A DNA stretch of 64,000 bases from GCA-003244245 sp050699635 (lineage in GTDB: Bacteria > Actinomycetota > Actinomycetes > Mycobacteriales > Pseudonocardiaceae), in contig JBOHFK010000005.1 in assembly GCA_050699635.1 (NCBI GenBank), positions 43,392-107,391 on the forward strand, given 5' to 3'. Under the pieces are notes generated by a model, which had not been told where the DNA came from, searched no databases, and saw only the letters and a program-made list of their open reading frames with translations. The stretch's first letter is position 1; the number at the start of each line of letters is the position of its first letter. Below, piece after piece: positions 8,821 to 17,899 of this stretch. The position numbers and the translations under genes are program-made.

Positions 8821-9873
8821 ATGCGTTCGCTCCGACAGTTCCGTCCGGGCGCCCTGAAGTGGCAGCCATCAACAGCGCAATCGTCGGCCGCAGCGGTGGG
8901 TATCGGGCTCCTGCTGGTGACCGGTGTGCTCATGTCGGCATGGGCCTGCGGCGCCGGCCCCACGGTTCCCGACCGCCTTATTTACGTCACGAATCAGCTC
9001 GACAACACACTGTCGGTTATCGACGGCAGCACCTACCACGTGGTCACGACTGTGCCGGTCGGTACCTTCCCCGCGGGGGTGGTGGTGGCTCCGGACGGCA
9101 GGCGTGCCTACATCGCACAGGGCGATGATAACGCCGTCGCGGTGTTCGACACCAGTACCAACACGATAACCAGGACCGTTTCGCTTTCCCCCGGAAGCAG
9201 CCCCCGGGGCGTGGCCCTCACGCCCAATGGGCAATTCCTCTACGTCGCCGACGGCGGCTCCAACAGCGTTTCGGTCCTGGACACCCGAACCGATCAGATC
9301 GTGGCTTCCGTGCCGGTCGGCAGCCAACCGGTGAGCGTCGCCGTCACACCTGACGGCGCATCGGCCTATGTCGCCAACTCCGGATCCAACGATGTTGCCG
9401 TCATCGACACCCAGACGAATCGGGTCGTCAGAGTCGTCCCGGCGGGGCAATACCCGGCAGGGGTGGCCATCACCCATGACGGCGAGTCCGTCTACGTCGC
9501 CAACGAGCTGTCAGCCAATGTCACGGTGATCAACTCCCGAAGCGGCGCAGTCGAAGCGACACTCCCGTCCGGGGCAGGCCCCTTCAACGTGGCAACAAGC
9601 CCGGAAGACAACACCGCTTACGTCGCCGACCCCGGACCAGGAAAGGTGATCGTCATCGACACCGGCACCCGCCGAACCTCCTCGATCGTCGCCCTAGGTC
9701 CCTACGGCACCGACCCCTTCAACGCGGCAGCCACCCGCCATGCCCTCTACGTCACCAACCAGGGAGCGAACACCCTGTCGGTCATCGACCCACACACACT
9801 CAACGTCGTGACCACCGTAAGCACCGGCAACAGTCCCTACGCCGTGGCCGCCCTGCCCAGACCCGACCGATAA
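8821..9873 (+). CDS. Secreted or anchored YVTN-type beta-propeller protein
   Basis: 350 residues from the ATG at 8821, five bases after AGGAGG. A hydrophobic segment at about residues 25-42 ends in AWAC, which is close to a lipobox but not perfect, so it is exported either as a lipoprotein or by a signal anchor. The rest consists of about seven repeats of roughly 42 residues of the form YVxNxxxxxVSVIDxxTxxVVxxVPVGxxPxGVAVxPDG, building a single propeller. Such domains bind partners or ligands rather than catalyse. It lies 70 bases after the DyP gene and before a VIT-like gene; the three probably form an operon. Confidence 0.85.
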   Translation: MRSLRQFRPGALKWQPSTAQSSAAAVGIGLLLVTGVLMSAWACGAGPTVPDRLIYVTNQLDNTLSVIDGSTYHVVTTVPVGTFPAGVVVAPDGRRAYIAQGDDNAVAVFDTSTNTITRTVSLSPGSSPRGVALTPNGQFLYVADGGSNSVSVLDTRTDQIVASVPVGSQPVSVAVTPDGASAYVANSGSNDVAVIDTQTNRVVRVVPAGQYPAGVAITHDGESVYVANELSANVTVINSRSGAVEATLPSGAGPFNVATSPEDNTAYVADPGPGKVIVIDTGTRRTSSIVALGPYGTDPFNAAATRHALYVTNQGANTLSVIDPHTLNVVTTVSTGNSPYAVAALPRPDR

Positions 9874-9937
9874 CTGAGCATCCTCTGGGAAGGGGAACGC
9901 TAGGGATCATGATTGTTCATCACGAGGAGTTACTCAC

Positions 9938-10450
9938 ATGAACGCGACAGCGGCACATCCAGCCAGCCAAGGCGTCGAACAGTCCTTCCTGCTTCAGCGC
10001 GTCCAGCCAGCAATGACCGGCCTGATCGACGGCTCACTGTCGACGCTAGCGCCGATCTTCGCTGTGGCGATCGCCACCCACAGCCCCCATTACGCCTTCG
10101 TCGCCGGACTCGCGACCGCGCTCGGCGCCGGCATCAGCATGGCCTTCTCCGAGGGACTCTCCGACACCGGTGACATGACCGGACGCGGCAACCCTTTCCT
10201 GCGCGGCTCGATCACTGGCGCCGGAACCTTCCTCGGCGGCATCTTGCACACGCTGCCCTTCCTCATCCCGTACTACCGCGCCGCGCTGATCGTCGCCGCT
10301 ATCACGGTCGCCTGCGAACTGCTTACGCTCGCCTGGCTCCGTGGACGGTTCTTCCGCACTGGCTTCCTGCGGTCATTCGCCTCAGTCACCCTCGGCGGCG
10401 CAATTATCGCGCTGATCAGTGCTGTACTCGGAGTGGCCGGATCGGGATAA
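9938..10450 (+). CDS. VIT1/CCC1-family-like membrane protein
   Basis: 170 residues with GAGGAG 8 bases before the ATG. It has about five hydrophobic segments (near residues 28-50, 52-72, 92-112, 117-135 and 145-168). The GLIDGSLSTLAP stretch at about residue 28 matches the first-helix region of VIT/CCC1 iron or manganese transporters, and the acidic and methionine-bearing loop MAFSEGLSDTGDM is where that family keeps its metal-binding helices. It is shorter than stand-alone transporters and resembles the membrane half of MbfA-type proteins. Metal export beside a DyP peroxidase is a reasonable inference, not proven. Confidence 0.72.
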   Translation: MNATAAHPASQGVEQSFLLQRVQPAMTGLIDGSLSTLAPIFAVAIATHSPHYAFVAGLATALGAGISMAFSEGLSDTGDMTGRGNPFLRGSITGAGTFLGGILHTLPFLIPYYRAALIVAAITVACELLTLAWLRGRFFRTGFLRSFASVTLGGAIIALISAVLGVAGSG

Positions 10451-10510
10451 GCCGTGTGATACAGCGCGACGAACCATCATCAGTCAAGGCTTCCCGCTCC
10501 GGTGGTTGGT

Positions 10511-10570
10511 GTCTGCACGGCTGACGCCCATTGCCATTACCGGCTGACAGGAATTTCGCGCCTCGGCCCC
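10511..10570 (-). repeat. Partial family A element, opposite orientation
   Basis: The stretch containing GCCCATTGCCATTACCGG at about 10527-10544 resembles the reverse complement of family A copy 1 (GCCCATTTGCCATTCCCG). It lies about 50 bp upstream of, and inverted relative to, the full copy at 10619-10710. It is too diverged to say whether it still functions. Confidence 0.4.
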
Positions 10571-10618
10571 TGCTCTCGACGGGGCAGCATGCCCGCGAAG
10601 CACGATCAGGTCGTTGCA

Positions 10619-10710
10619 GCTAGCAGGTATCCCAGGACTGCGGCCGGCGGGAAACCCCGCTGGGCGCTGGCGTCGAAGACGAATAAGCGCTCAAGGACCA
10701 TTCTGGAAGG
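10619..10710 (+). promoter_or_regulatory. Shared upstream module, family A copy 2 (upstream of HIBADH-like gene)
   Basis: It begins with the same GCTAGCAGGTATC as the copy before catalase and matches it through TGGGCGCTGG.GTCGAAGACGAA. An ECF-like pattern is present: GGAAA (10650-10654), 17 bases, GTC (10672-10674). The GTC-to-start distance is 95 bp here and 94 bp at catalase. The promoter role is inferred. Confidence 0.6.
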
Positions 10711-10768
10711 TGTGGTCAACGCTGGTCTGGCGTGACCAGGTCAGTTTCACGGTGATCAGGAGGCCGGC

Positions 10769-11623
10769 ATGGATATCGCGGTGTTGGGCATGGGACGGAT
10801 GGGTCGCGCGCTGGCCGGGAGGCTGCTTGAGGGCGGCCACTCGGTGGCGGTGTGGAACCGCTCGAAGGGCAAGGCCGACGAGATCGTGTCCGCGGGTGGT
10901 CGGGAAGCGGACAGCGTCACCGACGCTGTGCAGGGCGTCGATGTCGCGATCACCATGCTGGCCAACGACGACGCCGTCCGGGCAGTGGCGCTCGGGGAGC
11001 TGCGGCCGTCGATCGGTGACAAGACCATCTACGTCGACTGCTCGACGGTGTCGCCGGCGCTGAGCGGCGAACTCGCCGAAGCCTTCCCCGCCCGCTTCCT
11101 TGCCCTGCCCGTGATTGGCAGCCCCGTCGCGGTACGGGCAGGCCAGGCGGCGTATCTCACCGGCGGCAACGCCGGTCTCGTGGACCGCCTGGCTCCGGTC
11201 CTGGCATCGCTGTCCAACACCGTGCGGCGCTATGACACCGAGCCACTGGCGCTGACCGCCAAGCTCACGAACAACCTGCTGCTGCTGTCGCAGGTGATCG
11301 CCCTGGCGGAGTCATTCGCCGTGGGCCGCTGCGGTGGTCTCACCGACGACCAGCTGCGAGAGCTCCTGGGCAGCAGTCCCTTGGTGGCTGGGCTGAAGAA
11401 CCGGTTCGAGGGCATCCTGACCGGCTCGCAGGACGGGTGGTGGACTACCGTGCTCGGCGCCAAGGACGCGGGCTTGGCAATCGACATCGCCCGAGGGGCC
11501 GATGTCGAGCTGCCTGGGGCCACGGTGGTGCAGGAGCTTTACGAAAAGGCAGCGGCATCGGGTCTCGATCAGGCCGACATCGCTACCGTGACTGATCTCT
11601 ACCGGGACGGGAGACCCTCTTGA
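10769..11623 (+). CDS. NAD(P)-dependent beta-hydroxyacid dehydrogenase (HIBADH/6PGDH-like)
   Basis: 284 residues with AGGAGG 6 bases before the ATG. The Rossmann loop is GMGRMG at residues 7-12; the substrate motif DCSTVSPALSGEL is near residue 90; the catalytic lysine is in AKLTNNLLL near residue 165. This family reduces or oxidises 3-hydroxyisobutyrate, tartronate semialdehyde, glyoxylate or imines; the exact substrate cannot be read from these motifs. Upstream is a family A promoter-like module shared with catalase, suggesting common stress control. It converges on the response-regulator gene, whose stop is 15 bases away. Confidence 0.85.
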   Translation: MDIAVLGMGRMGRALAGRLLEGGHSVAVWNRSKGKADEIVSAGGREADSVTDAVQGVDVAITMLANDDAVRAVALGELRPSIGDKTIYVDCSTVSPALSGELAEAFPARFLALPVIGSPVAVRAGQAAYLTGGNAGLVDRLAPVLASLSNTVRRYDTEPLALTAKLTNNLLLLSQVIALAESFAVGRCGGLTDDQLRELLGSSPLVAGLKNRFEGILTGSQDGWWTTVLGAKDAGLAIDIARGADVELPGATVVQELYEKAAASGLDQADIATVTDLYRDGRPS

Positions 11624-11638
11624 GGTGACGCCGACCCC

Positions 11639-12352
11639 TCAGCGGGCCTCCAGGAACGTGATCACTGCTAGCACTCGACGGTGATCGTCGTTGGTTTCTG
11701 CGAGGCACAGCTTGGCCAGAATGCTGCGCACGTGCTTTTCGACCGTCCCCTCGGTGACCCACAGCTGACGCGCGATGCCGGCGTTGGAGCGTCCCTCCGC
11801 CATCAGTGCCAGCACCTCACGCTCCCGCGTGCTCAGCGCGGCAAGCGGGTCATTGCGCCGGCGGGCCGACACCAGCTCCTGCACCAGCGCCGGATCGACG
11901 ACCGAACCCCCCTTGGCGATCCGCTGCAACGTCTCGACGAAGTCTGACACGTCGACAACCCGGCTTTTCAGCAGGTAGCCGATCCCCCGCCCAGTAGCCA
12001 GCAACTCAATCGCGTGCTCCATCTCGGCATGGGCGGACAGGACCAAAATGCCGATCTCCGGGAACTCCTGGCGAATCAGCCCGGCCGCCTCCAGGCCCTC
12101 GGTGGTATTCGTCGGCGGCATCCGGATGTCGACGACCACCAGGTCGGGCGCCTCCTGGCGAACCAGCGCCAGGAGCTGCGGGGCACCTGCAGTCTGCCCC
12201 ACCACCTCGAAACCGTGGCGCTCGAGCATGCTGGCCAGACCCTCACGCAGCAGGATGTCGTCCTCGGCGAGGGCCACCCGCAACCTGGCCCCGGGCAAGA
12301 CGTCGCCGTCTCGACCGGCGTGATCCCGTGCTGCTCCCCCGTCGGTCGTCAT
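11639..12352 (-). CDS. NarL/LuxR-type response regulator
   Basis: 237 residues from the ATG at 12352; no strong ribosome site is visible and a GTG 8 codons upstream is an alternative. The receiver domain (residues about 24-145) carries the acidic pair in LAEDD and the phospho-acceptor D75 in VVVDIRMPP. The LuxR helix-turn-helix is at about residues 170-230 (LSTREREVLALMAEG ... VTEGTVEKHV). No kinase is adjacent; the PAS-GAF-GAF HisKA_3 kinase at 25291-27330 is the nearest candidate partner and the pair would resemble DosRS/DevRS. Its neighbours cydAB and poxB are plausible targets. The same frame stays open far upstream within cydB, but that is a shadow. Confidence 0.88.
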   Translation of the reverse strand: MTTDGGAARDHAGRDGDVLPGARLRVALAEDDILLREGLASMLERHGFEVVGQTAGAPQLLALVRQEAPDLVVVDIRMPPTNTTEGLEAAGLIRQEFPEIGILVLSAHAEMEHAIELLATGRGIGYLLKSRVVDVSDFVETLQRIAKGGSVVDPALVQELVSARRRNDPLAALSTREREVLALMAEGRSNAGIARQLWVTEGTVEKHVRSILAKLCLAETNDDHRRVLAVITFLEAR

Positions 12353-12420
12353 AGCGATGATTATCGCGCTAGTCACCTGCTGTGAACATGGTTGGCGCTC
12401 GACTGGGAGGGCTTCGTCGA

Positions 12421-13638
12421 TCACATCTTCTGGTCCGGTTGTGCCGTGGCGAGGCTGAAGGTGGATATGGCGCAGGCGACCAGGCAGGTGATGCCCAGGG
12501 CGCGGGCCCATCCGGGATCGGCGAAGACGGTCACGGCGACGCCGAGGAGGAATGTGGTGCCGGTCAGAGTTGCGAGAAGGTGGGTTTGGCTTTTCTGGGT
12601 GGCGTGCGGTGGGGTGAAGGCGATCGTGCCGGGGGTGGTTGCGGGGTCGAGGTGGCCCCGGAGGACTAGGCGGAACAGCAGGAGCAGTGAGGGCACCAGC
12701 ACGATCGCACCGCCGGCGACGGCGATGATGACGGCCAGCAGCGTTGAGCGGCTGGCGGCGGCTTGATCGATGGTGAGCCCGGGGAGCACGCGTGGCTGTT
12801 GGGCCAGCGCCCAGCCCGCGACGATCGCGGCGACGGCCAGGGCTGCCGAGGCGCGGGCCGGGCCGAAGTGGTGGCGCCAGACCAGAAACAGGGTCATCAG
12901 GCCCGCTGCGGCTGAGACGCCGACCATTGCGGCCCCGCCGCCGCTGGTCAGCCCGTGGAACAGGGACGGTGCGTCGTAGCGGACGACGAGCAGGCCGGCC
13001 AGCGCGAGCGCACCGGTGCACAGGCCGGAGGTGAGAGCGCGGGCGCGGAAGTCCAGCTCGAGGGTCCGCAAGTCTTGCCGGTGTGCATCGGCGGCGAGGT
13101 AGACAGCAGCGACGTAGCCGCCGGTGGCCACGGCCAGCGCGCCGATGAGCACCGAGGTGGGATTGAGCCAGCTGGTGATGGGGTCGCCGGTGGCGTTGCC
13201 GACCGGGACGCGGCCGGAGGCGATCCCACCCACGACCGTGCCCAGCGCGAACGGCGTCAAGACCGAGGACAGGGCGAACAGGTTCTCGAGCGGGCGTTGG
13301 CCGCGGGCCGCCTCGAGCTGGCCGCGCAGCGCGTAGGAGGCTCCGCGCAGGATGATCCCGACTGCGGCGATGAACAGCGGTATCGCCAGCGTGGACGTAA
13401 TCGAGCCAAAGGCCACCGGGTAGGCAGTCCAGCACACCACGAACACCAAGATGAGCCAAACATGATTGGCTTCCCAGACCGGTCCCATCGCGTGGCGCGC
13501 GTGGTCGCGGGTCACCGCCCGCACGGCTCGTCCGGGGCCGGCCAGCAGCGTCCAGAGGCCGGCGCCGAAGTCCGCGCCGGCCAGCACGGTGTAGCCGGCA
13601 AGGCCGGCGAGGATGAACACCATCGGGACCTCAGCCAT
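12421..13638 (-). CDS. cydB: Cytochrome bd quinol oxidase subunit II
   Basis: 405 residues from the ATG at 13638; a TTG three codons upstream is also possible. It is an integral membrane protein with about eight to nine helices. The N-terminus (GYTVLAGADFGAGLWTLL) and GPVWEANHVWLILVFVVCW near residue 55 are diagnostic of CydB, the partner that stabilises the haem b/d subunit. It overlaps the end of cydA by eight bases, so the two are co-translated. No cydC/cydD assembly transporter genes follow; the response-regulator gene lies 68 bases downstream on the same strand. Confidence 0.92.
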   Translation of the reverse strand: MAEVPMVFILAGLAGYTVLAGADFGAGLWTLLAGPGRAVRAVTRDHARHAMGPVWEANHVWLILVFVVCWTAYPVAFGSITSTLAIPLFIAAVGIILRGASYALRGQLEAARGQRPLENLFALSSVLTPFALGTVVGGIASGRVPVGNATGDPITSWLNPTSVLIGALAVATGGYVAAVYLAADAHRQDLRTLELDFRARALTSGLCTGALALAGLLVVRYDAPSLFHGLTSGGGAAMVGVSAAAGLMTLFLVWRHHFGPARASAALAVAAIVAGWALAQQPRVLPGLTIDQAAASRSTLLAVIIAVAGGAIVLVPSLLLLFRLVLRGHLDPATTPGTIAFTPPHATQKSQTHLLATLTGTTFLLGVAVTVFADPGWARALGITCLVACAISTFSLATAQPDQKM

Positions 13639-14986
13639 CCCGATCAACCTCGAGAGGCACCCGACTGAAGCGGCGCAGCAGCCAAGCGACCCCGCCCGCC
13701 AGGCCCAGGTAGACCACGATGAGCGTGCCGTAGCCGACCGGGATCCCTGGCGCGCCGGTGACGGCTTCCGAGGTCCGCATGATCTGGTAGACGATCCAGG
13801 GCTGGCGCCCGACCTCGGTGGTGATCCACCCGGCGATCAGCGCGATCACCGACAAGGGACCTGCGAGCATGACGGCCCGGTAAAACCAGCGGGAACTGGG
13901 CAGCCGTTTGTGGCGCAACCGGACGTAGAGATACACCCCACCCAGCAGCGCCAGCAGTGTGCCGATCCCGACCATCGTCTGGAAGGCGAAACGCACCACG
14001 TTGACCGGTGGTCGGTCTTGCGGGGGTACCGCGTCGAGGCCTTGAACGGTGGCGTTGGGATCGTGGAAGGCCAGCAGCGACAACAGGCGCGGGATTTCGA
14101 TGCCGTAGATGACCTGGTGGCCGTTGTACCAGCCCAGCAGGTGCTCGGGCGCGCCGCGGGTGGTCGGGCCGAGCCCTTCCAGGGCGGCTAGCTTCGTGGG
14201 TTGCGCGCTGGCGACCTCGCGCGCGGCCCAGTCACCGATCACGACCTGTAATGGGGCGGCGATCGCCGCGGCCGACAGCGCGATGGTCAGCGCCGTGCGC
14301 TGGTACCGGCCCCAGCGTCCGTGCAGAAAGTCCCAGCCGTACGCGGCGGCGACCAGGAAGCCGGCGACGATGTAACCGGCGAAGTACATGTGCACGAACT
14401 CATGCCAGAAAAAGGAGTTGCCAAACAGCGCCGACCACGGGTGCTCGTCGAGGGCGCGGCCCTCCTGGAGGGTGAACCCGCCGGGGTGGTTCATCCACCC
14501 GTTGACCGAGATCACGAACAGCGAACCGGTCACCCCGGCGATCGCCACCGGAATGCCGGACAGGAAGTGCAGTCGTGGCGGTAGGCGGTCCCAGCCGTAG
14601 ACGTAGATCGCGATGAAGATCGCCTCGATGAAGAAGGAGAAACCCTCCAGGGTGAACCCCAGCCCGAACACATTGCCGAAATTCGCCATGAAGACCGGCC
14701 ACAGCAGCCCCAGTTCGAAGCTCAGGATCGTCCCCGTCACCACGCCGACGGCGAACAGCGCGAGCATCACCTTCGACCAGCGCCGGGCCAGCGTGCGAAG
14801 CAGCGAGTCACCGGTGCGCAGGTAACGCCACTCGCAGAACAGGACCATTGCCGGAAAGGCAATCCCGAAGCACACCAGCGGGATGTGCACGGCAAGCGAC
14901 AGCGCCTGCATCTGCCGCGCCACCAGTAGATAATCCTGATCGGCCGGCGCGAACACACCGCCGATGGTCGCGAGGATCCCGGTCAC
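13631..14986 (-). CDS. cydA: Cytochrome bd quinol oxidase subunit I
   Basis: 451 residues from the GTG at 14986, which has GGGAG 5 bases upstream; the frame is open 42 codons further but that part does not look like CydA. It carries the haem and quinol sites: LAVHIPLVCFGIAF holds the N-terminal haem-ligand histidine, and WITTEVGRQPWIVYQ contains the GRQPW quinol-loop motif. The length indicates the short-Q-loop type. The enzyme reduces oxygen at very low concentration and resists sulfide, nitric oxide and peroxide. A 73-bp element shared with the poxB upstream region lies 115 bp before the start. Confidence 0.93.
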   Translation of the reverse strand: MTGILATIGGVFAPADQDYLLVARQMQALSLAVHIPLVCFGIAFPAMVLFCEWRYLRTGDSLLRTLARRWSKVMLALFAVGVVTGTILSFELGLLWPVFMANFGNVFGLGFTLEGFSFFIEAIFIAIYVYGWDRLPPRLHFLSGIPVAIAGVTGSLFVISVNGWMNHPGGFTLQEGRALDEHPWSALFGNSFFWHEFVHMYFAGYIVAGFLVAAAYGWDFLHGRWGRYQRTALTIALSAAAIAAPLQVVIGDWAAREVASAQPTKLAALEGLGPTTRGAPEHLLGWYNGHQVIYGIEIPRLLSLLAFHDPNATVQGLDAVPPQDRPPVNVVRFAFQTMVGIGTLLALLGGVYLYVRLRHKRLPSSRWFYRAVMLAGPLSVIALIAGWITTEVGRQPWIVYQIMRTSEAVTGAPGIPVGYGTLIVVYLGLAGGVAWLLRRFSRVPLEVDRDG

Positions 14987-15100
14987 GTCATCTCCCACCT
15001 CTCTGGCTAACCGACGAAGTTGACCTCGTGGCTCACCGCGATCATCCCCCAACCGATCAACTCGCCAACCTGGGACAGCGTTGCGCAGCACATCCCCATC

Positions 15101-15173
15101 TGGCATCCCCACCAGCGGCCGTCAAGGATTGGCGCTCACCGGAATCCTCAGATTCGCGTTAACGGGTAGCCGA
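15101..15173 (-). promoter_or_regulatory. 73-bp shared element, family C copy 1 (upstream of cydA)
   Basis: By hand alignment, 61 of 73 positions match the element at 17726-17798 without gaps. It holds a perfect dyad, GAATC-CTCA-GATTC (15142-15155), and CGGGTAGCCGA at the distal end. It lies 115 bp upstream of the cydA start on the template for that gene. A regulator-binding or promoter role is inferred from its position before two respiratory genes. Confidence 0.6.
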
Positions 15174-15275
15174 ATGGGTGAACCGCTTCGGCGTCAGACC
15201 GAGCCCGCACCCGGGATCTACGACCCCACCGGCACCGGACGGGTGTTATTCGTGTCTCCCGAAGGTACCGGATAG

Positions 15276-15690
15276 TACATTCATACGCGGCCGGGCGATG
15301 ACGCCTCCCTCTATGCCGACGACCTTGCGGCGTTGACGGCGCATCTCGATCTGAAGGACGCCATCCATGTGGGCCATTCCACTGGCGGTGGCGAGGTGGC
15401 GCGCTATCTGGGACGGCATGGCGAAAGCCGGGTAGCGAAGGCGGTGCTGATCAGCGCGGTGCCGCCGCTGATGGTGAAAACCGATGCCAATCCGGGCGGC
15501 CTTCCCAAGGAAGTGTTTGACGGGTTTCACGCACAAGTGGCGGCCCATCGTCCGCAGTTCTACCGTGACCTGCCGGCGGGACCCTTTTATGGTTTCAACC
15601 GGCCGGGTGTGGAATCCTCGGAGGCAATCATCCAAAACTGGTGGCGTCAGGGCATGATGGGCGGCGCGAAGGCGCATTACGCGGCCGGAT
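15276..15690 (+). pseudogene. Alpha/beta hydrolase (non-haem haloperoxidase-like) fragment
   Basis: A frame immediately after an in-frame TAG at 15273 encodes the middle of an alpha/beta hydrolase: YADDLAALTAHLDL, then the nucleophile elbow GHSTGGGEVARYLG, then ISAVPPLMVKTDANPGGLP and FYGFNRPG. This order is characteristic of the non-haem chloroperoxidase/esterase group. About 85 N-terminal residues, including the oxyanion strand, and about 90 C-terminal residues, including the catalytic Asp and His, are missing; after AKAHYA the reading turns to low-similarity sequence. It is a decayed gene with no plausible start. Confidence 0.75.
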
Positions 15691-15911
15691 TCGGCGGCGG
15701 ACGGCGCGCAGGACGAGCCACGCGGCCGCGCTGCCCGGCGCCGGCATCACGACACCGCGTCCGGATAAACGGGCTGCCACATCGCGTCCTGCACCGCCTG
15801 GATGGGGTTGTCGCTGCAATCCCCGGGCTCCCTGCTCAACGAGCAGGCACGTCGCTAGTGGGCATTCGGCCCACCGGGGGAACCCGGCCGGGGTGACCGT
15901 TCCGGACACTG

Positions 15912-17663
15912 TCAGCGCGCGATTGTTGGCCGGGGGATGTTGCGCAGGTTGGTCCGCGCCAGCCTGAGCATCTCCCCCACACCACCAGTGAGCACGATCT
16001 TCGTGGCGGCCAACGCGAAACCCTTGACCTCGGCCGTGGTGAGGTGCGGGGGAATCGACAACACATTCGGGTCGGTGACCAGGTCCACCAGCACCGGACC
16101 CGGATGCGCGAAAGCCTCGGCCAGCGCCGAGCGGACGTCGGCCGGCTGCTCGACCCGCACCGAGTGGAGGTCGGCGGCCTGGGCGATCGCCGCGTAGTTC
16201 ACCGGCGCGTGATCGGTCTGGTAGTCGGGCAGCCCGTCGACGAGCATCTCCAGCTTGACCATGTCCAGCGCGGAGTTGTTGAACAGCACGATCTTGATCG
16301 GCAGCTCGTGCAGCACCACCGTGAGCAACTCGCCCATCAGCATGCCCAGCCCGCCGTCACCGGACATTGAGATCACCTGCCGGCCCGGATAGGCCAGCTG
16401 GGCACCGATCGCGTGCGGCAGCGCGTTGGCCATTGTCCCATGCACAAACGACCCGATCACCCGCCGGCGGCCGTTGGGTGTGAGGTAGCGGGCCGCCCAG
16501 ACGTTGCACATGCCGGTGTCGACGGTGAACACGGCGTCATCGCTGGCGAGTTCATCGAGGATCCGCGCCGCGTACTCAGGATGGATCGGGACCTGGTGCT
16601 CAACATTGTGGGTGTAGACGTCGACCACGTGTTGGAGCGCCTTTTCGTGCCGATGGAGCGTGCGATCCAAAAAGGATCGGTCGGTCTTGGGCTTGACCAG
16701 CGGCAGCACCGCGCGCAGGGTCGCCGCGACATCGCCGTGGATCGCCAGCTCCAGCGGTGTTCGCCGGCCCAGACGTGCCGGATCGTGGTCAACCTGGATG
16801 GTGCGCGCCTGGGGCAGGAAACTGTCGTAGGGGAAGTCGGTTCCGAGCAGCAGCAGCAGGTCAGCCTCATGGGTGGCGTCGTAGCAGGCGCCGTAGCCGA
16901 GCAGCCCGCTCATCCCCACGTCGTAGGGGTTGTCGAACTGGATCCATTCCTTGCCGCGAAGCGAGTGGCCGATCGGGCTGTGCAGCTTCGCGGCGAGCTC
17001 CATCACCTCGGTGTGGGCACCGACGACGCCTGCCCCGCAAAACAGTGTCACCGTGTCGGCGTTGTTGAGCCGCTCGGCCAACGCCCGTACCTGCTCCTCA
17101 CCCGGCAGCACCGCGCCGCGCTGCCACGTCAGTGCGCCCTGACCGGTGGGGTGCGCGGCCGGCCGATGCAGCACATCTCCGGGCAGCACCAGCACGCCGA
17201 CGCCACCGCGCCCCAGGGCGGTCTGGATGGCGATCCGCGCCAGCCGCGGCATCTGGGCGGGCTGGCTGACCAACTCGCAAAAGTGGCTGCACTCCAGGAA
17301 AAGCCGCTCCGGATGCGTCTCCTGGAAAAACCCCGTGCCGATCTGTTCGGAGGTGATATGCGAGGCCAGCGCCAGCACCGGTGCCCCACTTCGGTGCGCG
17401 TCGTACAGGCCCTGGATCAGGTGGGTGTTGCCGGGTCCGCAGCTACCGGCGCACACCGCCAGCCGACCTGTGAGCTGCGCCTCAGCTGCGGCGGCGAACG
17501 CCGCGGCCTCCTCGTTGCGGACATGAACCCATTCGATGCCCTCGGTGCGGCGAATCGCGTCAACGATCGGGTTGAGGCTATCGCCGACAATGCCGTAAAC
17601 GCGCTCGACCCCGGCTTGCCGAAGAACATCGATTAACTGCTTGGCCACCGTCGGAGTGCTCAT
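15912..17663 (-). CDS. Thiamine-diphosphate pyruvate oxidase/dehydrogenase (PoxB-like)
   Basis: 583 residues from the ATG at 17663, 8 bases after GGAAGG. It has the three-domain ThDP fold: the Pyr domain with the catalytic glutamate in VRNEEAAAFAAAAEA (about residue 51), a central FAD/Rossmann-like domain, and the PP domain with the ThDP motif MSGDGGLGMLMGE followed by VLFNNSALDMVKLE. This layout and length fit quinone-linked pyruvate dehydrogenases (PoxB), which convert pyruvate to acetate and CO2 and pass electrons to the quinone pool. Related acetolactate-synthase-like enzymes cannot be fully excluded. The shared 73-bp element upstream of both this gene and cydA suggests joint control of quinone input and output. 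Confidence 0.85.
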   Translation of the reverse strand: MSTPTVAKQLIDVLRQAGVERVYGIVGDSLNPIVDAIRRTEGIEWVHVRNEEAAAFAAAAEAQLTGRLAVCAGSCGPGNTHLIQGLYDAHRSGAPVLALASHITSEQIGTGFFQETHPERLFLECSHFCELVSQPAQMPRLARIAIQTALGRGGVGVLVLPGDVLHRPAAHPTGQGALTWQRGAVLPGEEQVRALAERLNNADTVTLFCGAGVVGAHTEVMELAAKLHSPIGHSLRGKEWIQFDNPYDVGMSGLLGYGACYDATHEADLLLLLGTDFPYDSFLPQARTIQVDHDPARLGRRTPLELAIHGDVAATLRAVLPLVKPKTDRSFLDRTLHRHEKALQHVVDVYTHNVEHQVPIHPEYAARILDELASDDAVFTVDTGMCNVWAARYLTPNGRRRVIGSFVHGTMANALPHAIGAQLAYPGRQVISMSGDGGLGMLMGELLTVVLHELPIKIVLFNNSALDMVKLEMLVDGLPDYQTDHAPVNYAAIAQAADLHSVRVEQPADVRSALAEAFAHPGPVLVDLVTDPNVLSIPPHLTTAEVKGFALAATKIVLTGGVGEMLRLARTNLRNIPRPTIAR

Positions 17664-17725
17664 CGCCATCGCCTTCCGCTCGGTCAATTCGCCGACCCGG
17701 ACAGTGTTGCGGTGGACACTGCCAG

Positions 17726-17798
17726 TGGCATCCCCGCCAGCGGTCGTCGTGGAGTGGTGCTCACTGGAGTCATCAGATTCCCGCTGACGGGTAGCCGA
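17726..17798 (-). promoter_or_regulatory. 73-bp shared element, family C copy 2 (upstream of the poxB-like gene)
   Basis: This is the partner of 15101-15173, of identical length. The dyad is imperfect here: GAGTC-ATCA-GATTC at 17767-17780. The proximal end lies 63 bp from the start codon of the oxidase gene. Confidence 0.6.
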
Positions 17799-17899
17799 CA
17801 CCGCGTCTGTTGCGCTGTGCCGCCACCCGGGCGTCCCACCGTCCGGGTCGGCCGTCGCCGGTGTCGGCCGAGGGCCTGAGGCCCGTCGAGTGAGATCGT

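Noticed and set aside
11639..13459. A 606-codon open frame covering the response regulator and extending deep into cydB
   Set aside because: Only the last 237 codons match a family; the rest is Arg/Pro-rich antisense-type sequence over the clearly coding CydB frame.
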